Positions 32,201-42,295 of a stretch of DNA of 64,000 bases are shown one piece after another; within the stretch, counting starts at the first letter, position 1; each line of letters opens with the position of its first letter. The notes under the pieces were generated by a model, which saw nothing but the letters and a program-made list of their open reading frames with translations, was not told where the DNA came from and searched no databases. The DNA is from Muricea muricata (taxonomy: Eukaryota > Cnidaria > Anthozoa > Malacalcyonacea > Plexauridae): assembly GCA_963855995.1 (NCBI GenBank), contig OY979720.1, positions 808,501 to 872,500 on the forward strand. The letters are read 5' to 3'. Position numbers and translations under genes: made by a program.

Positions 32201-33078
32201 TTGACCATCATGCGAATGAAACACCTATTAACCCCTCTTCCTAAAGATAAGCATTGATTTCAGTACTTGTTGAAACAGGCATTAAAATAACTGCTCATTG
32301 TTAATTCATGAGCTGCTTTAGCAGCAGGGCTCTCTTCTTTATGAAGAATCTCAACTGGTATAGACAGTTCCTGGATTTATTCTCTTTGCACAAAAACTGC
32401 TTTTCCAAAGCTTTCATACAAGCATCAATTTCAAGCTTTGCTCGATGTGCACTTAAGCTAATTTGGGAAGTGCCTATTAGACAAAATGACTGTTACAATA
32501 AACCTCTTACATAGTAATATTCCTTGTGGGCCCACATTAATTACCATGCAATAGTTACAGTAAACATTGTATAATGCTTACATGTAATACCATGTATAAT
32601 ACTTACATGTAATACCATGCAACAGTTACAGTAAACATAGTAAACATTGGTATTAATGTATTTGATAATATATAAACACGTAACAATTTTTGTAATGTCT
32701 TGGAACTTTTCGATCATAGAAACGTTGAAAGTGTAAGGCAGGATATTAAATTGAGTGTTCTTTCAAATGTTGGCACATATTTTCAAAATTTTATATATTT
32801 TAAAGTGTGTAATTTATTTTCTAACCTAGCAAATAACTCTTTACGTTGATCAAATGTCCATGGCCTGCCATAGAAGCCTGTAAGAAAACAACATTATAAA
32901 AAAATTAGTTTATTTTTCAAAACAAAAACCAGCAACACATCGCCAAAATAGGTCAAATTTGTCGTTTAATACCTTCTACAACGCCAGATAAAAATTCAGA
33001 GTCCTCGTTATTGCGGTCCATTAAAGCTCGCTTTTCCCCTTCGGATTTAGGACAACAATTGCCGGGAATAGGCACCAT
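26280..33078 (-). CDS. OGA: O-GlcNAcase (protein O-GlcNAc hydrolase), 15 exons, complete
   Basis: OGA removes O-linked GlcNAc from Ser/Thr of nuclear and cytosolic proteins. Exons: 33078-32973, 32877-32826, 31819-31722, 31267-31137, 30971-30800, 30646-30548, 30112-29357, 28816-28560, 28329-28155, 28086-27995, 27878-27771, 27584-27493, 27061-26923, 26798-26640, 26474-26280; they sum to 877 codons (876 residues; human has 916) with every phase closing. The GH84 catalytic domain starts at [14 protein letters not shown]; the catalytic Asp pair is in ALLYDDID; further on are CPTEY, WTGPKVVSK and [17 protein letters not shown] charged, probably disordered linker occupies the large seventh exon. The stalk follows ([13 protein letters not shown]), then the C-terminal GNAT-like pseudo-acetyltransferase ([20 protein letters not shown]), ending ILVLGRTI. 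The catalytic residues look intact. Confidence 0.97.
26836..26899. repeat. 43-bp tandem duplication in an OGA intron
   Basis: GAGAACAATCGACAGTAAGC occurs at 26836 and again at 26879 in the intron between the exons at 26923 and 26798. Confidence 0.85.
30168..30294. repeat. Long foldback hairpin (56-bp arms) in an OGA intron
   Basis: The arm 30168-30223 (starting TATCTTCTGCTAGG) pairs with 30239-30294 (ending CCTAGCAGAAGATA) at about 52 of 56 positions, around a 15-nt loop. It lies in the intron between the exons at 30548 and 30112. It could be a small foldback transposon or a snap-back duplication; no clear target duplication was seen. The transcribed strand would form a long hairpin. Confidence 0.9.
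32547..32650. repeat. Short tandem and interspersed repeat in OGA intron 2
   Basis: ACATGTAATACCATG and AGTTACAGTAAACAT each recur within about 100 bp. Low-complexity local duplication. Confidence 0.7.
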
Positions 33079-33480
33079 AAACTGAGAAAGATTGGTAAAA
33101 ACTTTGCAAATTTTGTCGGTCAAAATGGCTGAAAAGTGAATGTAAATATATTTGTTATTCAGATGTACTATAAAGAAAGAACAATCTCAACAGCCAATCA
33201 AAACACAGGTAAGAACCAAGGACCAATCAAGCTATACGTCCTACTACGTCCCATAACCCATAACCTGACCAGACATGGTAGAAAACCGGTTTTCTGTGAG
33301 TTTTACAGGAAAATTCACTGCGATTCGTAATGGCTGTCATAACCCCCCTCGCCTTGTTATTCCTATTAACTATCCACCACATGCTCTTTCTGGTCATCTG
33401 ACAGCTGGTCTTGGGAGTCCAGGTCGGTTGTTCTGAAATGGCACTCGGGTAGTCTTCCCCATTATCACTCTCGGTCTGGC
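33079..33480. other. OGA upstream region
   Basis: Sequence 5' to the OGA start codon, expected to contain its promoter and 5' UTR. No other gene is supported. Ambiguous open frames on the minus strand continue into the possible retroelement scrap to the right. Confidence 0.4.
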
Positions 33481-33564
33481 TTTTTCGCGGATATCGTTTG
33501 ACACTCCAGGCCAAAAGAGAATCATTCTCGCTCGTAATTTGCACGAGATGACTTTCGTAGGCTT
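33480..33564 (-). mobile_element. Possible Ty3/gypsy integrase scrap
   Basis: The minus-strand frame contains LRARMILFWPGVSNDI, which resembles the segment after the zinc-binding motif in Ty3/gypsy-type integrases (RAR...WPGM..DI). The expected Cys pair does not follow and the frame decays, so at best this is a short dead fragment. It abuts the left edge of the 3.3-kb array. This is a recognition call only and could be chance. Confidence 0.35.
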
Positions 33565-35441
33565 GTTAACCGCACTGGCAAAGTTTCTGGTAAATGGAGA
33601 AAATAAAAGTTCTAAAAAATCATCGAAAAAAATTGAACAAAAAACCTTGCTCAAAATGCTATAGTTTTTCTTAACGGTGGGAACCATCTTTTTTTGGCGA
33701 AAAACCCCAAATAAATAATTGAAAAGAATTACGCTCTACCACTTACTTTAGGGCTATTGAAAAGCGTCATAACAGATTGTACGCCAGCGTAATCAATTTC
33801 AGAAATTAAAAAGTTCCAAAAGGTGTCAGGAATTCTTCGAAGGATTAGCCTTGGAATGGTATAACGATGGTAAAAAGGACCAGGTATTGTAATAAAAGTT
33901 TGCACACGGATGGCACACGGATGGCTTCGCACAATTGGCCTCGACAACCCACCAAATGCGGTTGCCTTTCGACAACGACATCGAATTGACTGCCTCAACC
34001 GTCTGTGTCATAACTCCACCACCTCTGGTTCGAAATATAGGGGAGGGTAGAAGCGGCCCCCAGACCGTGAGTGCTAAAACCCTGTATCTTCGAATCAGAC
34101 CATCAAGATATAGTATCACCGATTTGTATATATATACCTCATGCTCTGCTGTTGCAGTGATTGTGGTTGAATTACGACCGGGTAGACACTATTGCCATGC
34201 GCACATGCATCTATATATAGGCTGCTGTTATTAACGTGCTGTATAAGTTTTATCATATCAAAATATAATTTGCGTGGTCATTTATGCAATCAGCGAAAAA
34301 CATTTCCATTTATTTAATACTTATCGTGTCTGTAGTGCCTCAGCAATAAAATTGTTCTTCGACATTAGATTTAAATAGTGATCTGTTTAGTTCAATGATA
34401 TATATTGAACGCCATATAGCTGGGTCATTAAATTTGGAAATGTATGTTTGATCAGAATTTACATGGTCTTCTCCGAGTATAAGAGAAGGCTGATTTCAAC
34501 ACACATTTACCTTTCAAATGTTCTACTTACAAAAATATGGGATTTTAAAATTCGTAGCACCAGAAACCTACTGTATGCTCAAGTTGTGATCTTATCGATT
34601 TTTATTATTTGTAATATTGCAAAAGACTGAATTGGATTTATTTAGGAATAAATTTGTACATACATTTAAAAATGTAATTACACTCAAAGCAACTTCAAGA
34701 TCTTCCTCGACAGACTATGATTAAATATTATTCGATGAAATGCGAACAAAAGCTCGCGAATGGGTTCAAATAACTTTGAATTAATCTAGCGTGTATATTT
34801 ATGATAATTCTTACCCCAGACAAAAGCCTATGGGGTTTGTGACAAGGGCAAGATTTGACCAAAAACTCGTTGATTTGAGACATTTTGCATTGGCCACTAG
34901 ACTACATGATCGCTATCACGCCCTTGCCACTTAAATTGTTTAAGCGGGGTTTACTCTAGCCTATAATTGATTCTAAAACATAAAAATAATTCCGAGCAAG
35001 GGAATTATCGTTCAGCTGCGTTGTTTATTTACACCACTTTGCTTGATCACCAGACCGCGTTGGCTATTACACTCGCCCTATGTGGTTTAAATTATTTACC
35101 CGTTTTCAACAGAATGAGCTTTAAAAAATAGTTGAAGAATATAAACCACTAAAAATCGTAGATGTGTAGCCAGGATTAGACATAAATGAAAAAGGTGAGA
35201 CGTTCTCTGACTAAAATATATTTATTTGTTTACGAGCTTTTGGCCACCAGTCTGTTGCTTTCAACGGGTTCATTTATAATGATTTATAAACTGTGAAAGT
35301 GTCAAATGAAGCTAGATATGACGTGTATACATGTGCACTGTGAAATACGATAAGGTGATACTATGTTTTCTTTATTAAGATTGTACATTGTCGAGGAAGC
35401 GGTTTTGAGTTGTTATCGGCATTCCTCCCTTTGGCTGTACG

Positions 35442-35705
35442 TCATGATTCTAGTGTTAGGCGACTACGGAAATTCCCTGTGTCAATGATTTTCGTGCTGT
35501 CGAAATCAATTACATGATCATTGTCCCATGCATGTTTCGCGATGTTTGAACCATTATTATGTTTCTTAACGTTTCTGATGTGTTCAGCCTTTCTTGTTTT
35601 CAGAGATCTGCCTGTTTCCCCTAAATACAGGCAGATATTTGAGAACAAGAAAAGCAAATGATCACGCATGGCAATAGTGGCTACCTGGTCGTAATTCAAC
35701 CACAA
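35442..35705 (-). pseudogene. Penelope-like element GIY-YIG endonuclease fragment (unit 1)
   Basis: The minus-strand frame reads CLYLGETGRSLKTRKAEH, then NIAKHAWDNDH and VIDFDSTKIIDT, which is the C-terminal GIY-YIG endonuclease region of Penelope-like retroelements. The reverse transcriptase domain is absent. Downstream on the same strand is typical element 3' sequence to about 34.8 kb. It is a dead 3' fragment but the longest one in the array. Confidence 0.8.
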
Positions 35706-35846
35706 TCAGTGCAACAGCAGAGCATCACGTATATATATACAAATCGGTGATACTACAGTAGCACCGATTTGTATTTATATACGTCATGCTCTGCTGTTGC
35801 ACTGATTGTGGTTGAATTAGGACCAGGTAGCCACTACTGCCATGCG
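35665..35846. repeat. Large palindrome at the module junction (unit 1)
   Basis: Arms of about 90 bp: 35665-35754 (starting CGCATGGCAATAGTGG) and 35757-35846 (ending CCACTACTGCCATGCG), with a near-zero spacer and few mismatches. The same palindrome occurs once in each central unit. The arm sequence is the 5' leader shared by the GIY-YIG module and module A, so the two modules sit head to head. Confidence 0.9.
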
Positions 35847-36509
35847 CACATGCATCTATATATAGGCTGCTGTTATTAACGTGCTGTATAAGTTTTATCA
35901 TAAACATCAAAATATAATTTGCGTGATCATTTATGCAATCAGTGAACAACATTTCCATTTATTCAATACTTATCGTCTCTGTAGTGCCTCAGCAATAATG
36001 TTGTTCTTCGACATTAGATTTAAATAGTGATCTGTTTTGTTCAATGATATAGCCTATATTGAACGCCTAAAGCTGGGTTATTAAATTTGGAAATGTATGT
36101 TTGATCAGAATTTACAAGGTCTTCTCTGAGTATAAGAGAAGGCTGATTTCAACACACATTTATTTTTCAAATGTTTTATTACTCACAAAAATATAGGCTT
36201 TTAAAATTCGTAGCACCAGAAACCTACTATATGCTCAAGTTTTGACCTTACCTATTTTTGTTATTTGTGATATTGCAAAAGACTCAATTGGATTTATTTA
36301 GAAATAAATTTGTACATAATTTAAAAATGTAATTACACTCAAAAGCAACTTCAAGGTCTTCCTCGACAGAGTATGATTAAATATTATTCGACGAAATGCG
36401 AACAAAAGCTCGCGAATGGCTTCGAATAACTTTGATTTAATCTAGCGTGTATATCTATAATAATTCTTAACCCAGTCAAAGTGGTAACTAACATAGAAAG
36501 TGGTAACTA

Positions 36510-36752
36510 ACATAGTCCAGTGGTAAAGACAATGTGTATCCCTTCAGCATCAATCACTGAGTCCGGGAGCAATACCTACCTTTGATAAAAATCGTTCTGG
36601 ATTTCGTCAGTTTCTAGAATTAAGCATAGGCTAGAAGAACGTAGAGACAACTTAAACCAACTTGCCGAAGCCTCATAACCAACGTAATGCAGTGGTCAAA
36701 TACAAATTACCCTACAAAAGTGGGTAGGATCAATTCCTGCCCTTGCCGTGCA
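36510..36752 (+). ncRNA. tRNA-like Pol III box pairs in the unit tail (possible SINE-derived)
   Basis: Two adjacent stretches look like A/B-box pairs: AGTCCAGTGGTAAAGACAATG-like sequence followed about 40 bp on by GAGTCCGGGAGC, and GCAGTGGTCAAATACA followed by GGATCAATTCC. The second B-like box fits GGWTCRANNCC. No full cloverleaf was confirmed. It recurs in all units, with diverged remnants at 48.5-48.6 kb. Treat as a possible tRNA-derived SINE segment, not a tRNA gene. Confidence 0.3.
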
Positions 36753-38779
36753 TTAAATAGTTTTCGTCTTGTGTAAGAATTAATAACCCTTTCCAAAGTA
36801 TCTTTTCGTCTATTTTGCAAATTTTTTTAGAAAAAAATTCGTCACAATTTGACAATTACTTCTTTTTATCATACAGTCTGATAAAGAAAAATTTTTATTT
36901 CCTTGTTCACCGCACTGGCAAAATTTTTGGTAAATGGAGAAAATAAAAGTTCTAAAAAACCATCGAAAAAAATTGAACAGAAAACCGTGCTCAAAATGCT
37001 ATAGTTTTTCTTAACGGTGGGAGCCATCTTTTTTGTCGAAAAAACCCCAAATAAATAATTGAAAAGAATTACGCTCTACCACTTACATTAGGGCTATTGA
37101 AAAGCGTCATAACAGATTGTACGCCAGCGTAATCAATTTCAGAAATTAAAAAGTTCCAAAAGGTGTCAGGAATTCTTCGAAGGATTAGCCTTGGAATGGT
37201 ATAACGATGGTAAAAAGGACCAGGTATTGTAATAAAAGTTTGCACACGGATGGCACACGGATGGCTTCGCACACAATTGGCCTCGACAACCCACCAAATG
37301 CGGTTGCCTTTCGACAACGACATCGAATTGACTGCCTCAACCGTCTGTGTCACAACTCCACCACCTCTGGTTCGAAATATAGGGGAGGGTAGAAGCGGCC
37401 CCCAGACCGTGAGTGCTAAAACCCTGTATCTTCGAATCAGACCATCAAGATATAGTATCACCGATTTGTATATATATACCTCATGCTCTGCTGTTGCAGT
37501 GATTGTGGTTGAATTACGACCGGGTAGACACTATTGCCATGCGCACATGCATCTATATATAGGCTGCTGTTATTAACGTGCTGTATAAGTTTTATCATAT
37601 CAAAATATAATTTGCGTGGTCATTTATGCAATCAGCGAAAAACATTTCCATTTATTTAATACTTATCGTGTCTGTAGTGCCTCAGCAATAAAATTGTTCT
37701 TCGACATTAGATTTAAATAGTGATCTGTTTAGTTCAATGATATATATTGAACGCCATATAGCTGGGTCATTAAATTTGGAAATGTATGTTTGATCAGAAT
37801 TTACATGGTCTTCTCCGAGTATAAGAGAAGGCTGATTTCAACACACATTTACCTTTCAAATGTTCTACTTACAAAAATATGGGATTTTAAAATTCGTAGC
37901 ACCAGAAACCTACTGTATGCTCAAGTTGTGATCTTACCCATTTTTGTTATTGTGATATTGCAAAAGACTCAATTGGATTTATTTAGAAATAAATTTGTGC
38001 ATATAAATGTAATTACACTCAAAGCAACTTCAAGATCTTCCTCGACAGAGTATGATTAAATATTATTCGATGAAATGCGAACAAAAGCTCGCGAATGGCT
38101 TCGAATAACTTTGATTTAATCTAGCGTGTATATTTATAATAATTCTTACCCCAGACAAAAACCTATGGGGTTTGTGACAAGGGCAATTAGGTTTGACCAA
38201 AAACTCGTTGACTTGAGACATTTTGCATTGGCCACTAGACTATATATGTTTGCTATCACGCGCTTGCCACTTAAATTGTTTAAGCGGGCTTTTCTCTAGC
38301 CTATAATTAATTCTAAAACATGAAAAGAATTCAGAGCAAGGGAATTATTGTTCAGCTGCGTTGTTTATTTACCGCCACTTTGCCTTACCACCAGACCGCG
38401 TTGGCTATTACACTCGCTCTATTTTACCCGTTTTTAACTGAATGAGCTTTAAGAAATGGTTAAACAATATAAACCACTAAAAATCGTAGATGTGTCAATT
38501 AGACATAAATGAAAAGGGTGAAACGTTCTCTGACTAAAATATATTTATTTGTTTACGAGCTTTCGGCCACCAGTCTGTAGCCTTCAACGGGTATATTTAT
38601 AATGATTGCAGTAAACCGTGAAAGTGTGAAATGAAGCTAGATATGACGTGTATACATGTGCACTGTGAAATACGATAAGGTGATACTATGTTTTCTTTAT
38701 TAAGATTGTACATTGTCGAGGAAGCGGTTTTGAGTTGTTATCAGCATTGCTGTGTTTGGCAGCTGTATGCCATGATTCT

Positions 38780-38990
38780 AGACTTTCTAGTGTTAGGCGA
38801 CTACGGAAATTCCCTGTGTCAATGATTTTCGCGTTGCACGTTTTTCGATGTTTGAACCATTATTATGTTCCTTAACGTTTCTGATGTGTTCAGCCTTTCT
38901 TGTTTCCAGAGATCTGCCTGTTTCCCCTAAGTACAGGCAGATATTTTAAAAGAAGAAAAGCAAATGATCACGCATGGCAATAGTGCCTAC
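38780..38990 (-). pseudogene. GIY-YIG relic in unit 2 with internal deletion
   Basis: Homologous to the unit-1 fragment but lacking about 31 bp between TCAATGATTTTCG and CGATGTTTGAACC, which breaks the frame. The same lesion is present in units 3 and 4. Confidence 0.75.
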
Positions 38991-39156
38991 CTGGTCGTAA
39001 TTCAACCACAATTAGTGCAACAGCAAAGCATGACGTATATAAATACAAATCGGTGATATTATAGTGCGACCGATTTGTATTTATACACGTCATGCTTTGC
39101 TGTTGCACTGATTGTGGTTGAATTACGACCAGGTAGGCACTATTGCCATGCGCACA
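38973..39156. repeat. Palindrome in unit 2 (same in units 3 and 4)
   Basis: Equivalent head-to-head junction with arms of about 85-90 bp and a 10-bp centre containing TATAGTGCG. It repeats at about 42278-42461 and 45583-45766. Any open reading frame across it is an artefact of the inverted repeat. Confidence 0.9.
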
Positions 39157-42084
39157 TGCATCTATATATAGGCTGCTGTTATTAACGTGCTGTGTAAGTT
39201 TTATCATAAACATCAAAATATAATTTGCGTGGTCATTTATGCAATCAGCGAAACACATTTCCATTTATTTAATACTTATCGTCTCTGTAGTGCTCCAGCA
39301 ATAATGTTGCTCTTCGAAATTAGATTTAAATAGTGATCTGCTTTGTTCAATGATATATATATATTGGACGCCTATAGCTAGGTCATTATATTTGGAAAAG
39401 TATGTTTGATCAGAATTTACAAGGTCTTCTCCGAGTATAAGAGAAGGCTGATTTCAACACACATTTATTTTTCAAATGTTTTATTACTCACAAAAATATA
39501 GGCTTTTAAAATTCGTAGCACCAGAAACCTACTATATGCTCAAGTTTTGACCTTACCTATTTTTGTTATTTGTGATATTGCAAAAGACTCAATTGGATTT
39601 ATTTAGAAATAAATTTGTACATAATTTAAAAATGTAATTACACTCAAAAGCAACTTCAAGGTCTTCCTCGACAGAGTATGATTAAATATTATTCGATGAA
39701 ATGCGAACAAAAGCTCGCGAATGGCTTCGAATAACTTTGATTTAATCTAGCGTGTATATCTATAATAATTCTTAACCCAGTCAAAATGGTAACTAACATA
39801 GAAAGTGGTAACTAACATAGTGCAGTGGTAAAGACAATGTGTATCCCTTCAGAATCAATCACTGAGTCCGGGAGCAATACCTACCTTTGATAAAAATCGT
39901 TCTGGATTTCGTCAGTTTCTAGAATTAAGCATAGGCTAGAAGAACGTACAGACAACTTAAACCAACTTGCCGAAGCCTCATAACCAACGTAATGCAGTGG
40001 TCAAATACAAATTACCCTACAAAAGTGGGTAGGATCAATTCCTGCCCTTGCCATGCATTAAATAGTTTTCGTCTTGTGTAAGAATTAATAACTCTTTCCA
40101 AAGTATCTTTTCGTCTATTTTGCAATTTTTTTTAGAAAAAAATTCGTCACAATTTGACAATTACTTCTTTTTGTCATACAGTCTGATAAAGAAAAATTTT
40201 TATTTCCTTGTTCACCGCACTGGCAAAATTTTTGGTAAATGGAGAAAATAAAAGTTCTAAAAAACCATCGAAAAAAATTGAACAGAAAACCGTGCTCAAA
40301 ATGCTATAGTTTTTCTTAACGGTGGGAACCATCTTTTTTTGGCGAAAAACCCCAAATAAATAATTGAAAAGAATTACGCTCTACCACTTACTTTAGGGCT
40401 ATTGAAAAGCGTCATAACAGATTGTACGCCAGCGTAATCAATTTCAGAAATTAAAAAGTTCCAAAAGGTGTCAGGAATTCTTCGAAGGATTAGCCTTGGA
40501 ATGGTATAACGATGGTAAAAAGGACCAGGCATTGTAATAAAAGTTTGCACACGGATGGCACACGGATGGCTTCGCACACAATTGGCCTCGACAACCCACC
40601 AAATGCGGTTGCCTTTCGACAACGACATCGAATTGACTGCCTCAACCGTCTGTGTCATAACTCCACCACCTCTGGTTCGAAATGTAGGGGAGGGTAGAAG
40701 CGGCCCCCAGACCGTGAGTGCTAAAACCCTGTATCTTCGAATCAGACCATCAAGATATAGTATCACCGATTTGTATATATATACCTCATGCTCTGCTGTT
40801 GCAGTGATTGTGGTTGAATTACGACCGGGTAGACACTATTGCCATGCGCACATGCATCTATATATAGGCTGCTGTTATTAACGTGCTGTATAAGTTTTAT
40901 CATATCAAAATATAATTTGTGTGGTCATTTATGCAATCAGCGAAAAACATTTCCATTTATTTAATACTTATCGTGTCTGTAGTGCCTCAGCAATAAAATT
41001 GTTCTTCGACATTAGATTTAAATAGTGATCTGTTTAGTTCAATGATATATATTGAACGCCATATAGCTGGGTCATTAAATTTGGAAATGTATGTTTGATC
41101 AGAATTTACATGGTCTTCTCCGAGTATAAGAGAAGGCTGATTTCAACACACATTTACCTTTCAAATGTTCTACTTACAAAAATATGGGATTTTAAAATTC
41201 GTAGCACCAGAAACCTACTGTATGCTCAAGTTGTGATCTTACCCATTTTTGTTATTGTGATATTGCAAAAGACTCAATTGGATTTATTTAGAAATAAATT
41301 TGTGCATATAAATGTAATTACACTCAAAGCAACTTCAAGATCTTCCTCGACAGAGTATGATTAAATATTATTCGATGAAATGCGAACAAAAGCTCGCGAA
41401 TGGCTTCGAATAACTTTGATTTAATCTAGCGTGTATATTTATAATAATTCTTACCCCAGACAAAAACCTATGGGGTTTGTGACAAGGGCAATTAGGTTTG
41501 ACCAAAAACTCGTTGACTTGAGACATTTTGCATTGGCCACTAGACTATATATGTTTGCTATCACGCGCTTGCCACTTAAATTGTTTAAGCGGGCTTTTCT
41601 CTAGCCTATAATTAATTCTAAAACATGAAAAGAATTCAGAGCAAGGGAATTATTGTTCAGCTGCGTTGTTTATTTACCGCCACTTTGCCTTACCACCAGA
41701 CCGCGTTGGCTATTACACTCGCTCTATTTTACCCGTTTTTAACTGAATGAGCTTTAAGAAATGGTTAAACAATATAAACCACTAAAAATCGTAGATGTGT
41801 CAATTAGACATAAATGAAAAGGGTGAGACGTTCTCTGACTAAAATATATTTATTTGTTTACGAGCTTTCGGCCACCAGTCTGTAGCCTTCAACGGGTATA
41901 TTTATAATGATTGCAGTAAACCGTGAAAGTGTGAAATGAAGCTAGATATGACGTGTATACATGTGCACTGTGAAATACGATAAGGTGATACTATGTTTTC
42001 TTTATTAAGATTGTACATTGTCGAGGAAGCGGTTTTGAGTTGTTATCAGCATTGCTGTGTTTGGCAGCTGTATGCCATGATTCT

Positions 42085-42295
42085 AGACTTTCTAGTGTTA
42101 GGCGACTACGGAAATTCCCTGTGTCAATGATTTTCGCGTTGCACGTTTTTCGATGTTTGAACCATTATTATGTTCCTTAACGTTTCTGATGTGTTCAGCC
42201 TTTCTTGTTTCCAGAGATCTGCCTGTTTCCCCTAAGTACAGGCAGATATTTTAAAAGAAGAAAAGCATTTGATCACGCATGGCAATAGTGCCTAC
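42085..42295 (-). pseudogene. GIY-YIG relic in unit 3 with the same deletion
   Basis: As in unit 2, offset by 3,305 bp. It differs by CATTTGATC for CAAATGATC near its 5' end. Confidence 0.75.

Larger units (their letters stand above)
33565..36905. repeat. Array unit 1 (diverged, about 3,341 bp)
   Basis: Same order of modules as the central units but with many substitutions and small indels. It retains the longer, less damaged GIY-YIG fragment on the minus strand. It is probably an older edge unit that escaped homogenisation. Confidence 0.85.

Noticed and set aside
37250..37576. 108-codon plus-strand frame repeated in the array
   Set aside because: It lies opposite the longer minus-strand frame and runs into module A; no family recognised and no start context, so not called as a gene.
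38968..39264. 98-codon frame repeated at 42273 and 45578
   Set aside because: It reads across the palindrome in each array unit and reflects the inverted repeat, not a protein.
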